Assembly (NCBI GenBank): GCA_028287235.1
Contig: JAQBQB010000028.1
Location: forward strand, 248,001-312,000
Reading direction: 5' to 3'
Length of the DNA: 64,000 nt
Origin: Gemmatimonadota bacterium
Lineage (GTDB): Bacteria > Gemmatimonadota > Gemmatimonadetes > Gemmatimonadales > Gemmatimonadaceae
Shown: positions 35,837 through 45,006 of the stretch, piece by piece
How the letters are laid out: each line of letters starts with the position of its first letter
Position numbering within the stretch: position 1 is the first letter of the stretch
Notes under the pieces: model-generated
Database searches by the model: none
What the model was told of the DNA's origin: nothing
What the model saw: the letters and a program-made list of their open reading frames with translations, nothing else
Made by a program: the position numbers and the translations under genes

Positions 35837-38392
35837 ATGGAAACGATCGCCAAACGCCCGCCCAACAAAGCCGTCGTCAAAGACTCGTCGGGGTTCGTGC
35901 ACGTCCGAGGCGCGCGGCAGCACAATCTCAAGAACATCGACGTCGAGATCCCGCGCGACGCCCTGGTCGTGTTCACGGGCGTCTCGGGCTCCGGCAAGTC
36001 ATCGCTCGCTTTCGGCACCCTCTACGCCGAGGCGCAGCGCCGGTACTTGGAATCGGTCGCACCGTACGCACGGCGCCTCTTCCACCAGATGGGCGTCCCG
36101 GAGGTCGACGAGATCGACGGGCTGCCGCCCGCCGTCGCGTTGCAACAACAGCGCGGCTCTCCGACTACTCGCTCGTCGGTCGGTAGCGTCACGACGCTGT
36201 CGAATCTGCTCCGCATGCTGTACTCGCGCGCAGGCACGTACCCGCGCAACCAGCCGCATCTCGAGGCCGAAGCATTTTCGACGAACACTCCCGAGGGCGC
36301 GTGCGCCAACTGTCACGGCCTCGGACGCGTCTACGAAGTGACCGAGAAGTCGATGGTGCCCGACCCGTCGCTGAGCATTCGCGACCGCGCCATCGCCGCG
36401 TGGCCGCTCGCGTGGCAGGGACAGAACCAGCGCGACATCGTGACGACGCTCGGCTACGACATCGACACGCCCTGGCGCGACCTCCCGAAGAAGGATCGCG
36501 ACTGGCTCCTCTTCACCGAGGAGCAGCCGGAAGTTCCCGTGTACGCCGGCTACAGTCGCGACGAGGTTCGGCGCGCGATCAGGCGCAAGGAGCCGCCCGA
36601 CTACAACGGCACCTTCACCGGCGCCAAGCGGTACGTGCTCCACACCTTCGCCACGACGCAGAGCGCGTTGATGAAGCGGCGAGTGTCGCAGTACATGATC
36701 AGCAGTGAATGCGCCGTCTGTCACGGCAAGCGGCTTCGCCCGGAGTCGCTCTCCGTCAAGTTCGCGGGTCTCGACATCGCCGACATGTCGCGTCTTCCGC
36801 TCGCGCGGCTCGCCGATCTGGCGCGGCTCTATGCCGACGGGAGCGCGGGCGCGCTGGCGAAGATGGGCGTCGAGCATCCCGAGAAAGCGAAAGTCGCGCA
36901 GCGGATCGCCGAGGACCTCGCCGCGCGGCTCGCCGTGCTGCTCGACCTCGGACTCGGCTACCTCTCGTCGGATCGCAGCACGCCGACGCTCTCGCCGGGT
37001 GAGCTCCAGCGCCTGCGGCTTGCGACGCAGGTCCGCTCGAACCTCTTCGGCGTCGTGTACGTGCTCGACGAGCCGTCGGCCGGATTGCATCCGGCGGACA
37101 CCGAGGCGCTCCTCGTCGCGCTCGAGCAACTCAAACGAGCCGGCAATTCACTCTTCGTCGTGGAGCACGACCTCGACGTCATCCGTCACGCCGATTGGAT
37201 CGTCGACGTCGGACCCGCCGCGGGCGAGCAGGGCGGGCACGTGCTGTACAGCGGTCCACCGGCGGGACTCGAGCGCGTCGAGGAATCGCAGACGCGCCGC
37301 CATCTCTTCGCGACCGTGCGGCCGCCCCGGCGAACGCCGCGCACGCCGACCGGGTGGCTGCGGCTCACCGGCGTGACGCGCAACAACCTCAACGATCTCG
37401 ACGTCTCCTTTCCGCTCGGCGTCTTCACCGCGGTGACCGGGGTGTCGGGCTCCGGCAAATCGAGCTTGGTGAGCCAGACACTGGTCGAATTGGTGGCCGA
37501 GCATCTCGGTCACGAGATCGACGTCGACGGGGAGGAGGGCGAAGAGCTCGAGCGCACCGCTCCCGGCGAGGTGGCCGGTAAAATCTCCGGTGGAATGGAG
37601 GCCATCACCCGGCTGGTGCAGGTCGATCAGAAGCCCATTGGCCGCACGCCGCGCTCGAATCTCGCGACGTACACCGGCCTGTTCGACTTCGTGCGCAAGC
37701 TCTTCGCGTCGACGAAGATGGCGCGCGCTCGGCATTACGACGCCGGCCGATTCTCGTTCAACGTCGCGAAGGGGCGCTGCGAGACGTGTGAGGGCGAAGG
37801 ATTCGTGTGCGTCGAGCTGCTCTTCCTCGCGAGTGTGTACGCGCCCTGCCCCACCTGTCACGGCACGCGCTACAACGCCAAGACGCTGGAGATCAAATAC
37901 CGCGACAAGAACATCGCCGAGGTGTTGGGCATGACCGTGGACGCAGCGGCCGCGTTCTTTTCGGCGGAGCCGCAGGTCGCGCGGTCACTCGGCGTGCTGC
38001 AAGAGGTTGGACTCGGCTACCTCCGCCTTGGACAGGCGGCGACGGAGCTTTCCGGCGGCGAAGCGCAGCGCATCAAGCTCGCGACGGAATTGCAGCGCAT
38101 TCAGCGCGGTACCACGCTCTACATTCTCGACGAGCCGACGACGGGGCTCCATCCGTCGGACGTCGAGAAGCTCATCGCACAGCTGGACGGGCTCGTCGAA
38201 GCCGGCAATACCGTCATCGTGATCGAGCACGAGATGCGCGTCGTCGCCGGCAGCGACTGGGTGATCGACGTGGGTCCAGGTGCGGGCGAGGAGGGCGGCC
38301 GCATGGTCGCATGCGGCACGCCCGCCGAGGTGGCGAAGTCGAAGGAGAGCAGAACCGCTCCGTATCTCGCGCGGTTTCTGCTAGGCGACTGA
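35837..38392 (+). CDS. UvrA-like ABC ATPase without UvrB-binding domain (UvrA2 type)
   Basis: 851 residues, about 90 shorter than typical UvrA. Two ABC cassettes: Walker [10 protein letters not shown] at 48-56 and again near 535, signatures [12 protein letters not shown] and [12 protein letters not shown], Walker [14 protein letters not shown] and [13 protein letters not shown]. Zinc-type pairs [20 protein letters not shown] and CPTCHG are present. After LRMLYSRAG the chain passes straight to the zinc module, so the UvrB-interaction domain is missing. UvrA2 proteins are linked to DNA-damage or drug tolerance rather than core excision repair. It may be controlled by the dyad at 35775-35797. 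Confidence 0.93.
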   Translation: METIAKRPPNKAVVKDSSGFVHVRGARQHNLKNIDVEIPRDALVVFTGVSGSGKSSLAFGTLYAEAQRRYLESVAPYARRLFHQMGVPEVDEIDGLPPAVALQQQRGSPTTRSSVGSVTTLSNLLRMLYSRAGTYPRNQPHLEAEAFSTNTPEGACANCHGLGRVYEVTEKSMVPDPSLSIRDRAIAAWPLAWQGQNQRDIVTTLGYDIDTPWRDLPKKDRDWLLFTEEQPEVPVYAGYSRDEVRRAIRRKEPPDYNGTFTGAKRYVLHTFATTQSALMKRRVSQYMISSECAVCHGKRLRPESLSVKFAGLDIADMSRLPLARLADLARLYADGSAGALAKMGVEHPEKAKVAQRIAEDLAARLAVLLDLGLGYLSSDRSTPTLSPGELQRLRLATQVRSNLFGVVYVLDEPSAGLHPADTEALLVALEQLKRAGNSLFVVEHDLDVIRHADWIVDVGPAAGEQGGHVLYSGPPAGLERVEESQTRRHLFATVRPPRRTPRTPTGWLRLTGVTRNNLNDLDVSFPLGVFTAVTGVSGSGKSSLVSQTLVELVAEHLGHEIDVDGEEGEELERTAPGEVAGKISGGMEAITRLVQVDQKPIGRTPRSNLATYTGLFDFVRKLFASTKMARARHYDAGRFSFNVAKGRCETCEGEGFVCVELLFLASVYAPCPTCHGTRYNAKTLEIKYRDKNIAEVLGMTVDAAAAFFSAEPQVARSLGVLQEVGLGYLRLGQAATELSGGEAQRIKLATELQRIQRGTTLYILDEPTTGLHPSDVEKLIAQLDGLVEAGNTVIVIEHEMRVVAGSDWVIDVGPGAGEEGGRMVACGTPAEVAKSKESRTAPYLARFLLGD

Positions 38393-38403
38393 ACACACGG
38401 CCT

Positions 38404-40581
38404 TCACTCCCCGGGGTGGTACGTTCGCTCGGTGTGCCCCTTCAGCTGCGACGGATAGAAGTACACGTCGCGCAGATTGCCCGAGGCGTATCGCTGCGCC
38501 TCGTCGTTGAAGTGGCGCGACTCCGGATGTCCGCTCTCTCCGCCGGCGGTCACGGCGCGCGCACGCACGCTGTCGCCGAACTCCACCACGGCCACGAAGC
38601 TGTTGCCGCTCGTGCCGTACCACTTCTTCGTTCCTGTGTAGGCGCGCGCGCCGAACGATGCCAGCGAGCCCCACCGCGACGACGTGAAGGCGACCGGAAT
38701 GCTCGGCCCCGCGTCGTTGAACGGCTGGACGATGTCGGCCGTGATCCGCTGGTAGCGGTTGATGTCGCCCCACGGCGTGTTCCACTTTCCGAAGTCCACC
38801 TGGAGCTTGTCCGATGCCGCGGCGAGCGCCTGTAGCCGCTCGTCGGTGGTCGCGTTGTGCGCCATGTACTCGTCGGTCGCGATACCGGCGCGGCGTGCCT
38901 CCGCGCCCACGCGGCGCCCGAGGTCTTCGCCCCAGAACACGGCGAGCGACGTCGGCACCGACGTGGCGGACCAGCGGTAGTCCCAGGTGCGCAGCTGGGC
39001 GATCTGCGGGGCGAGCTTCGCCTTCAGTGGATTCGTCGTCGGCGCGTCGTCATACGATTTGAGCAGCGGCGGGATCATGGCCGCGAACGCCGGCAGGTAG
39101 CTGTCGTAGGCCGACGTCACGAGCGAGTTGAGCGTGAAGTCCTTCTTGTTTTGCAGAATTCTAATGGCGTGCAGTCCGCGCGCCGACTCGCTGCCCGTCT
39201 CGACGTACGACGGATAGTCTTCCTTCTTCGGGCTGCTCGGGCCGGCCGCCGTCCACGGCCAGTTGTTCACGTTGTACAGCCAGCCGCTGGCCGGATTCAA
39301 CAGGTGCGGGCTTTCGTCGACCGCCAGCAGGCCGTTCCACTCCGTCGCCGGATTGCTGCCGTCCACCGGCTTCGTCCAATCGAACCGCGTGTCGCGCTTC
39401 GGGATGAAGTTGCCGTGGAAGTACGCGATGTCGCCGTCCGCGTCGGCGAAGATCGTGTTGTTCGACGAGTTGGTGTGGAGGTCCATCGTCTGCCGGAACG
39501 ACTTGTAGTCGCGCGCCTTGATGCGCGTGTACGACTGCGTGAGCGCCTTCACCGGCTCCTGCATGATGCGGATGCTCACCCACTTGCCATCGGCCTTGCG
39601 AATGATCGGGCCGTGATGCGTGCGATACACCGTGAACACCTTTTCGCCCATTCCGGTGGCCGTCTTGTAGGGCACCGTAACGTGTGAGACGGCGAGCGGC
39701 CGTTCCTCGTTGCCGTACTTGCAATAGTACTGGTCGCCCTTCTGCACGACCGTTTCAGAATACTCATCGAGGTCGTCGACGCCGCTCGTCGTGTGCATCC
39801 AGCCGGCGCGGTCGTTGAAGCCCTGATAGATAAAAAATTGTCCCCACGTCACCGCGCCGTAGGCGTTGAGACCCTCCTGGCTGACCATCTGCACTTCGGC
39901 ACGGAAGAAGAACGACGTGTGCGGGTTGATGAGCAGCAGCGCGTGGTGGCCCACCGTGTTCGACGGCGCGATGGCGATGCCGTTCGACCCGGTCGGCTCC
40001 GTGTACACGCCGGGCTCCTCGCCGGGCGCCGGTGTCGCCGCGGCCGAGGCACCGCCGTAGAACGCCTCGAGCTGGCCCAGGTTCACCTTCTCGATGTCGC
40101 CGCCGATGCTCCCTTCGCTGAACGTGAGCGCCATCCACGGCTCGAAGTGCTTGATGACGCGCGGCGTGACGGTCGGATGCTTGTACAGGTAGTAGTTCAG
40201 GCCATCGGCGTAGGCGACCATCAGCTTTTTCAAGAATTCGGGGCTCGAGGCGTACTTCGCTTTCATCGAGTCGGGGTTGATGAACAACTTCATCCGCAAG
40301 TCGCGATACACCTCGGCTTCGCCCTCCGCCTCGGCCAGCCGTCCCATGGAGTTGATGTAGTTCGTCTCGACGCGATTGAAGTCGTCCTCCGCCTGGGCGT
40401 ACATCAGGCCGAAGACGACGTCGGCGTCGGTTTTTCCGTAAACGTGGGGAATGCCCCAGTCGTCGCGGACGATCGTGACGCCCTTCGCCTGCCGCTCCCA
40501 ATTCGCGACGTCGGTGCGCGCGGCCTGTGCGGACGCGCCCGCGGCGCAGGCCGCGAGGAGGATGAGTGCAAGCTTGTTCAT
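38404..40581 (-). CDS. Penicillin acylase family N-terminal nucleophile hydrolase
   Basis: 725 residues from ATG 40581; the frame is open much further upstream but MNKLALILLAACAAGASAQA is a signal peptide. IVRDDWGIPHVYGKTDADVVFGLMYAQAEDDF (split IVRDDWGIPHVYGKT, FGLMYAQAEDDF) is the alpha-chain signature. GSNGIAI places the autoprocessed nucleophile at Ser199, preceded by a spacer rich in Ala and Pro. The enzyme would mature into two chains in the periplasm. Family members cleave penicillin or cephalosporin side chains, or acyl-homoserine lactones; the substrate cannot be told. A very long hairpin lies 100-175 bases upstream. Confidence 0.93.
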   Translation of the reverse strand: MNKLALILLAACAAGASAQAARTDVANWERQAKGVTIVRDDWGIPHVYGKTDADVVFGLMYAQAEDDFNRVETNYINSMGRLAEAEGEAEVYRDLRMKLFINPDSMKAKYASSPEFLKKLMVAYADGLNYYLYKHPTVTPRVIKHFEPWMALTFSEGSIGGDIEKVNLGQLEAFYGGASAAATPAPGEEPGVYTEPTGSNGIAIAPSNTVGHHALLLINPHTSFFFRAEVQMVSQEGLNAYGAVTWGQFFIYQGFNDRAGWMHTTSGVDDLDEYSETVVQKGDQYYCKYGNEERPLAVSHVTVPYKTATGMGEKVFTVYRTHHGPIIRKADGKWVSIRIMQEPVKALTQSYTRIKARDYKSFRQTMDLHTNSSNNTIFADADGDIAYFHGNFIPKRDTRFDWTKPVDGSNPATEWNGLLAVDESPHLLNPASGWLYNVNNWPWTAAGPSSPKKEDYPSYVETGSESARGLHAIRILQNKKDFTLNSLVTSAYDSYLPAFAAMIPPLLKSYDDAPTTNPLKAKLAPQIAQLRTWDYRWSATSVPTSLAVFWGEDLGRRVGAEARRAGIATDEYMAHNATTDERLQALAAASDKLQVDFGKWNTPWGDINRYQRITADIVQPFNDAGPSIPVAFTSSRWGSLASFGARAYTGTKKWYGTSGNSFVAVVEFGDSVRARAVTAGGESGHPESRHFNDEAQRYASGNLRDVYFYPSQLKGHTERTYHPGE

Positions 40582-40682
40582 GTATGGCTGCCGGTGACTG
40601 AGGGGATCGTGGAGAATGCGCGGGGGGCGTGGCGTCCCGCAAGTGGACGGCGCGCGGCCGTCCGCGACCCCGCGCGAGGAGT

Positions 40683-40757
40683 TGATCGAGCGAGAAGTGC
40701 AAACGCCGCCGGCGCTCGAGAGAGCTGCCGGCGGCGTTCGAACTTCTTGATCGATCA
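40683..40757 (-). terminator. Very long near-perfect hairpin with GAGA loop
   Basis: The core AACGCCGCCGGC (40702-40713), GCTC, loop GAGA (40718-40721), GAGC, one bulged T, then GCCGGCGGCGTT (40727-40738) is perfectly paired. Pairing continues outward between 40683-40700 and 40740-40757 with only a few mismatches or wobbles, for about 35 base pairs. It lies between the stop of the Tyr/Gly-rich gene (40764) and the acylase start (40581), both on the minus strand. It is probably a terminator or processing hairpin; a miniature mobile element is an alternative. Confidence 0.6.
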
Positions 40758-40763
40758 GACCAA

Positions 40764-42077
40764 TCACACGGGCGGACGCGGATGGGCGGTTCTGTCTCCG
40801 CCGCCGCCGCCACCACTCGACGAGCTGCTGCCGCCCGAGCCCGATCCACTGCTCGAGCCGGAGCTCGACGTCGATGTCGACGACGACCCAGGGGAGTACG
40901 TCGGTGAGCTCGCGGTCGAACCCGTGCCGCTCGAATAGCCGCGCCCATTCACCACTCGGCCGTGTTCCGGCGCGTCGCCCTTCACGATCACCACCGGTGC
41001 GTAGTAGCCGCCGGAATAGTACCCGTTGCCGTAGCCGTTGCCGTACCCGTACGGGCTGTAGATCCCGCTGTACGGGCTGTAGCCGTACCCGTAACCATAA
41101 CCGTAGCCGTACCCATAGCCGCTTCGATAGCGTGAGCCATACAGCACGGCGCACGGGTCGACGAAGCCGACTGAATACATGAACGGATTGTAGCCGGCGC
41201 TGTTGCAGCGATCGGCCAGGTACCGCGTGACCAAGCGCGCGGAATCGCTCGCGTTGAACGCGTCATCGGCATAGAGCGGCCCGGCGGCGCGCTGCTGCAG
41301 CGCAAAGTGCTCGGGATAGGAGATGCCGATCATGACGTCGGTGACCGATGCCGGCACGCCCGAATCCGCCAGCTTGACCAACTGCGCGGCGCCGAGCTTG
41401 AACCGCGCACCGCGCTCGATGAGCCACGCCTGGACCACGGTGGTGTCGAGCTGCTTCACGGCTTCGACGATGTCACCGACGGCGAGCGCTCCGCCCGCCG
41501 CCGCGCGCGCGGCCGTCACCGACAGCGCACGTCCCGTGGACAGGCTCCCCAGCTCCGCCGGTACCGCCGACGGCATCGGCGTGACGTCGGTGTAATGGAT
41601 CGTGCGCACGCCGGTATTTCCGCCGGCGGTCACACCCTGCACCTCCAGCCACTCACCCGCCGCCGAGATGGCGAGCAGGCCAGTGCCGGTGCGCTTTGCG
41701 CCGCCGCACGACATCTCGGAATGCAGATAGACGCGCCGGCTGTCGGGCGAGAACGCGCCGCTCTGCCAGCCCTTGCACCCCTGCTTCTCCACGTCCTGGC
41801 GCTGTCCGCTCGCGTCGATCGTGTCGCGGGCGACGACGGCGCCCTTCTCGACCGTCACCAGCTGCACGGCTGACGCGACGCTCGTCGGCGCAACACAGAC
41901 GAGCGAGCCGCTGCCGGCCGCCGCCGCGGGCTGCCAGCACCCCATCCAGGCCGCCCACCGGCTGTCGGCGGCCGGCGACTGCGCCGCCGTGGTCGCCGCC
42001 GCGCCGGCGACGAGCGCCGCCGTCATCATCGCGAGAAGCATCCGCCGAGTAATGAGCATTGTCATATGAGTAGTCAT
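40764..42077 (-). CDS. Secreted protein with Tyr-Gly repeats and Ser/Gly-rich tail
   Basis: 437 residues from ATG 42077, preceded by AGGTGGGG eight bases upstream; GTG 42089 is an alternative. A basic N region and hydrophobic stretch (LLAMMTAALVAGAAATTAAQ) form a signal. Residues to about 210 resemble no family I know (AAWMGCWQP, LSTGRALSVTAARAA). A segment with YPEHFALQQ and SARLVTRYLADRC follows, then an unbroken Gly-Tyr repeat of six pairs within a Tyr/Gly/Ser-rich region, then a low-complexity Ser/Gly/Thr tail. It is likely a surface or matrix protein. It lies 18 bases downstream of the outer membrane protein gene, so they form one operon. Confidence 0.8.
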   Translation of the reverse strand: MTTHMTMLITRRMLLAMMTAALVAGAAATTAAQSPAADSRWAAWMGCWQPAAAAGSGSLVCVAPTSVASAVQLVTVEKGAVVARDTIDASGQRQDVEKQGCKGWQSGAFSPDSRRVYLHSEMSCGGAKRTGTGLLAISAAGEWLEVQGVTAGGNTGVRTIHYTDVTPMPSAVPAELGSLSTGRALSVTAARAAAGGALAVGDIVEAVKQLDTTVVQAWLIERGARFKLGAAQLVKLADSGVPASVTDVMIGISYPEHFALQQRAAGPLYADDAFNASDSARLVTRYLADRCNSAGYNPFMYSVGFVDPCAVLYGSRYRSGYGYGYGYGYGYGYSPYSGIYSPYGYGNGYGNGYYSGGYYAPVVIVKGDAPEHGRVVNGRGYSSGTGSTASSPTYSPGSSSTSTSSSGSSSGSGSGGSSSSSGGGGGGDRTAHPRPPV

Positions 42078-42095
42078 GGAATACCCCACCTGATG

Positions 42096-42839
42096 TTAGA
42101 AGCGGACCGCGAGGCCGACGGTGGTCGAGAACCCGGACAGGTCGAGACGCTGAAAGCCCGAGAAATCCTGGGACAGCGGTGCGCTGGACCAGACATAGCG
42201 CGCATCCGTCGTCAGCGCAAAACGAGGACCGAGCGAGAAATCCACGCCGGCCATGGCGTGCGCCGTCTTGGTCCAGCCGCTCGAGTCGTAGATGTCGTGG
42301 AAGACTTTCGTCGTCTGAAAGTCGATGAAGTCGCCGTCCTGATGGAAGCGGTACCACATGACGCCGGCACCCGCGCCGACGTACGGTGCGACGGCCGCCG
42401 GAATCCAGGCGAAGGTGCCGATCGACCGGCCCGTCGATCGGAGATACTGCTTGACGCCGAGCGTCACCGGCACGCGCTCGAACTGCGTGTTCTGTTGGAT
42501 CGGCAGATTGTTGTTGTCGATGAAGTCGCGGAACTCGGAGCCCTTCCCCACCTTGGAGACGCTGCTCGAGAGCACGATCTCCGTTCGTGAGCGAACTCTG
42601 AACGCCAAGTCGGCCGCGAGCTCAGGTGAGCTGAAGTCGCCGCGATTGAGCGTGAGCTCGCGTGTGGTGAAGGAGAAGAGATCGCTGTGGGCCCGGGCCA
42701 GGGCCCATCCGCCGCGGAGCGTGAAGCTTCCAGCCGGCGCCCCGAACAGAAAGCCACTGCCCGACTCCTGCGCCCGGGCCGCGACCGGAGCGGCGGCGAG
42801 GGCCGCCACCATCACCGCGCTGCGTGTGAAACGGAACAT
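42096..42839 (-). CDS. Outer membrane beta-barrel protein
   Basis: 247 residues from ATG 42839, signal peptide ending near AARAQ. Alternating hydrophobic and polar strands run through the chain (SFTLRGGWALARA, ELAADLAFRVRSRTEIVLSSS, AVAPYVGAGAGVMWYRF, GPRFALTTDARYVWSS), and it ends in VGLAVRF, an aromatic C-terminal residue like the recognition signal of barrel proteins. An 8- to 10-strand barrel fits the length. A good promoter lies upstream (42866-42894). It is first gene of a two-gene operon with the Tyr/Gly-rich protein, which could be its passenger or partner. Confidence 0.85.
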   Translation of the reverse strand: MFRFTRSAVMVAALAAAPVAARAQESGSGFLFGAPAGSFTLRGGWALARAHSDLFSFTTRELTLNRGDFSSPELAADLAFRVRSRTEIVLSSSVSKVGKGSEFRDFIDNNNLPIQQNTQFERVPVTLGVKQYLRSTGRSIGTFAWIPAAVAPYVGAGAGVMWYRFHQDGDFIDFQTTKVFHDIYDSSGWTKTAHAMAGVDFSLGPRFALTTDARYVWSSAPLSQDFSGFQRLDLSGFSTTVGLAVRF

Positions 42840-42865
42840 GGTCCGATCCAGTTGACTGTAATTGC

Positions 42866-42894
42866 ATACTAATTCGTGTACGAAAATCACGCAA
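42866..42894 (-). promoter_or_regulatory. Promoter for the outer membrane protein operon
   Basis: On the minus strand TTGCGT (42894-42889) and TAGTAT (42871-42866) are separated by exactly 17 bases, in a locally AT-rich stretch. Transcription would begin near 42859, about 20 nt before ATG 42839. Confidence 0.65.
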
Positions 42895-42987
42895 GAGCTC
42901 GGAAGGCGTCGCGATTCTCCGACGGGATCCCGTCCTTTCTCTCCCTTTCTCTACGGGTCCGGACGGCGATGTGTTTGGTGGGAGTTG

Positions 42988-43494
42988 TCAGGAGTGCTGG
43001 GGCCGCCACGTCGCCGGCTCGAACCACGGCGCCGCCCGCCGCTCGAACAGTCGCGGGAGCACGTCGGTCAGCCACGGCGCCAGCGGCAAGCCGGCCGCTT
43101 CGTCGAGCGAAACGAAGCGCGCCGCCTGCGTCTCGTCGCCGTCAGCGCGTAGTTCCCCCGAGACCACCTCGCACTCGAACATGATGCTGATGTATTGAGT
43201 CTCGTCGCCGTTGGGATAGTGCACGACGAAGTTTGGTCCTCCATAGATCGCGACGACTTGCATAGGCCGAACGAGAAGACCCGCCTCCTCCCACACCTCG
43301 CGCACCACGGCGTTCGCCGGCGTGTCGTCGAGCTCGATCGAGCCGCCCGGCGTCGTCCAGCGATGGTCGTCGCGCGACTGCACCAACAGGATGCGATCGT
43401 CGCCTGCTCGAACGATGCCGGCGACCGACGGCATCAACAGCCGCGCAGTCCCGACGTGCGTGCGCAACCCGCGGACGTAGGGCGAGATGGCCAT
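42988..43494 (-). CDS. Nudix hydrolase
   Basis: 168 residues. The Nudix box is GGSIELDDTPANAVVREVWEEAGL (here split GGSIELDDTPANA and VVREVWEEAGL): the REVWEEAG part is intact, while the first conserved Glu of the box is Asp. The enzyme would hydrolyse a nucleoside diphosphate linked to another group, with Mg2+; the substrate is open. Its ATG directly follows the stop of the VOC remnant on the same strand, so both probably share a transcript. An unremarkable 148-base gap lies downstream before the outer membrane protein start. Confidence 0.92.
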   Translation of the reverse strand: MAISPYVRGLRTHVGTARLLMPSVAGIVRAGDDRILLVQSRDDHRWTTPGGSIELDDTPANAVVREVWEEAGLLVRPMQVVAIYGGPNFVVHYPNGDETQYISIMFECEVVSGELRADGDETQAARFVSLDEAAGLPLAPWLTDVLPRLFERRAAPWFEPATWRPQHS

Positions 43495-43656
43495 CTACCG
43501 ATTGACGATACTATGAATGCTTCCCTTGTCGTAGCGCTCGAAGGCGACGCCCTTCGCACTCAGCTGCGTCAGGCCGAGTGTTCCCTCGTAGAATCGCTTG
43601 GCCGCGGGAAGATCCTTCACGGCGATGGTGGCGCACACGGCGCGATCGCGTAACAT
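43495..43656 (-). pseudogene. VOC (glyoxalase-like) gene remnant with internal deletion
   Basis: A 53-codon frame from ATG 43656 to TAG 43495. It begins like a VOC protein: AVCATIAVKDLPAAKRFYEGTLGL. It then passes directly to AKGVAFERYDKGS, a segment that in full-length VOC proteins lies some 60 residues further on, and stops after NR. The middle and the C-terminal strands are missing. A decayed gene after internal deletion is the likeliest reading; a short functional fragment coupled to the Nudix gene cannot be excluded. Confidence 0.65.
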
Positions 43657-43726
43657 GATGGCCTCGGGTTTAGTTGGTCATCGTCTCACAGCTTCCCTCA
43701 CAGCTTCCCTCACAGCGCACCGCAAC

Positions 43727-44320
43727 ATGGCAGAGCTCTGGACGTCGGCGACTCCAAAGAGATGGCACGCAGAGCTCGAGCGCTATGAGGAGGTCGTCGC
43801 GAACCAAGGCGTCGCCCGGCTCGCCGAGCTCGATGCATGGTATCGGGACGACCTTCCGGGCGCGATCGCCGGTCGGCGCGCGCCGCACGTCACGCTGCCC
43901 GAGCTCGTGCGGCTCACCGAATGGAAGATGGCGCGCGGCGTGTGGCGCGCACCAAACCTCGTGCTCGTCCGGAGCAACGAAGCGGCGACCGTCGTGACGA
44001 CGAGCACGGCCGCGCTGCGCGACGCGCCGCATCCGACGGCGCCGATCGCCGCACTCGCGAAGCTCGACGGCGTGGGACCGGCCACCGCCTCGGCCGTGAT
44101 GGCCGCGGCGGCGCCCGACGTCTATCCGTTCTTCGACGAGCTCGTTGCCGCGCAGGTCCCCGCGCTCGGCAAAGTCGCCTGGACGCTCGGTTACTACCGC
44201 CGCTACGCCGAAGCGATCCGCGAAAGCGCCGCCGCGCTCGGCCACGGCTGGACGCCCGTCATGGTCGAGCGGGCGTTATGGGCACATGTCGGAGGGAAAA
44301 CCGGCGCCGCGAAGAGTTGA
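43727..44320 (+). CDS. Helix-hairpin-helix protein of unknown function
   Basis: 197 residues from ATG 43727; an upstream in-frame start is possible but covers a 12-bp tandem repeat (about 43687-43712). ALAKLDGVGPATASAVMAAAAPDVYPFFDELV (split ALAKLDGVGPATASAV, APDVYPFFDELV) holds a helix-hairpin-helix of the type that binds DNA without sequence specificity, as in DNA glycosylases. The N-terminal part is helical (KRWHAELERYEEVVANQ). The usual glycosylase catalytic Asp cannot be identified. It could be a DNA-repair-like or structural protein. It is convergent with the cyclophilin gene. Confidence 0.8.
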   Translation: MAELWTSATPKRWHAELERYEEVVANQGVARLAELDAWYRDDLPGAIAGRRAPHVTLPELVRLTEWKMARGVWRAPNLVLVRSNEAATVVTTSTAALRDAPHPTAPIAALAKLDGVGPATASAVMAAAAPDVYPFFDELVAAQVPALGKVAWTLGYYRRYAEAIRESAAALGHGWTPVMVERALWAHVGGKTGAAKS

Positions 44321-44326
44321 CGACAC

Positions 44327-44986
44327 TTACGGCGAGACGATGCTCGCCTTCTTGATGTAGTCCAGCTTCGGGAACATCCGCGTCAGGTACGAGTTGCCGA
44401 GCGACCCGATCATCTGCTGGTCGGGCGACTCGCCGTTTCCGCTGAAGAGCGAATCCACCACGCTCATTCCCTCGACCACCCGGCCGATGGGCGCGAACCC
44501 CATCGCATCGAGCCGCCCGTTGTCGACGAGGTTGAGAAACAGCTGATGCGATCGCGTGTTGCGTCCCTCCGACGCGAAGACGAGCGTCCCGCGCGCGTTG
44601 GTGTGCGACACCGAGTCGTCGACGATGCGCTTCTTGTCCCACTGGTCGTTGACCGGCGGCTTGTCGTTCAAGCCGAACTGCGCCACGAAGTGCGGCACCA
44701 CGCGGAAGAACCGGTCGTCGTCGAAAAAGCCGCTCTGGACGAGCTCGTGGAAGCGATCGACGCCCTTCGGCGCCCACGCACGCGTGACGGCCACGACGAA
44801 TCTTCCGCGGCTCGTCTCGAACGCCACCTTGAAGGAGTCGGGCGGCGTTATCGGCGCAACGACCGGTGCGGCAACCGCCGCGGCCGGCGGAGTCTGAGCA
44901 GGCGGTTGGGCCGCCTCGTTCTTGGCGCAGTCTGCCGTGACACACGGCAGACCGACGAGGGCGAACAGCGTCGCGAAGTATTTCAT
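44327..44986 (-). CDS. Exported cyclophilin-type peptidyl-prolyl isomerase
   Basis: 219 residues. An N-terminal signal (LFALVGLPCVTADC, possibly a lipoprotein) is followed by a Pro/Ala-rich linker to residue 50. The cyclophilin domain shows FETSRGRFVVAV, GFFDDDRFFRVVPHFVAQFG, the NTRSHQLFLNLVDN segment and FAPIGRVVEGMSVVDSL. Cyclophilins speed up cis-trans isomerisation of proline bonds; this one would assist folding in the periplasm. TAGCAT ends 9 nt before the start codon. It is divergent from the DNA polymerase gene. Confidence 0.92.
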   Translation of the reverse strand: MKYFATLFALVGLPCVTADCAKNEAAQPPAQTPPAAAVAAPVVAPITPPDSFKVAFETSRGRFVVAVTRAWAPKGVDRFHELVQSGFFDDDRFFRVVPHFVAQFGLNDKPPVNDQWDKKRIVDDSVSHTNARGTLVFASEGRNTRSHQLFLNLVDNGRLDAMGFAPIGRVVEGMSVVDSLFSGNGESPDQQMIGSLGNSYLTRMFPKLDYIKKASIVSP

Positions 44987-44995
44987 GCGAGCAAT

Positions 44996-45001
44996 ATGCT
45001 A
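44996..45001 (-). promoter_or_regulatory. Candidate -10 box for the cyclophilin gene
   Basis: The minus strand reads TAGCAT with 9 nt to ATG 44986, fitting a leaderless or nearly leaderless start. The 17-base-distant -35 region is poor; a CTGACA hexamer lies only 12 bases upstream. Confidence 0.35.
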
Positions 45002-45006
45002 CGCGC

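Noticed and set aside
43687-43726. Longer start for the HhH protein including the repeated TASLTASLTAH peptide
   Set aside because: The peptide comes from a 12-bp tandem DNA repeat before the gene. The ATG at 43727 gives a normal protein start.
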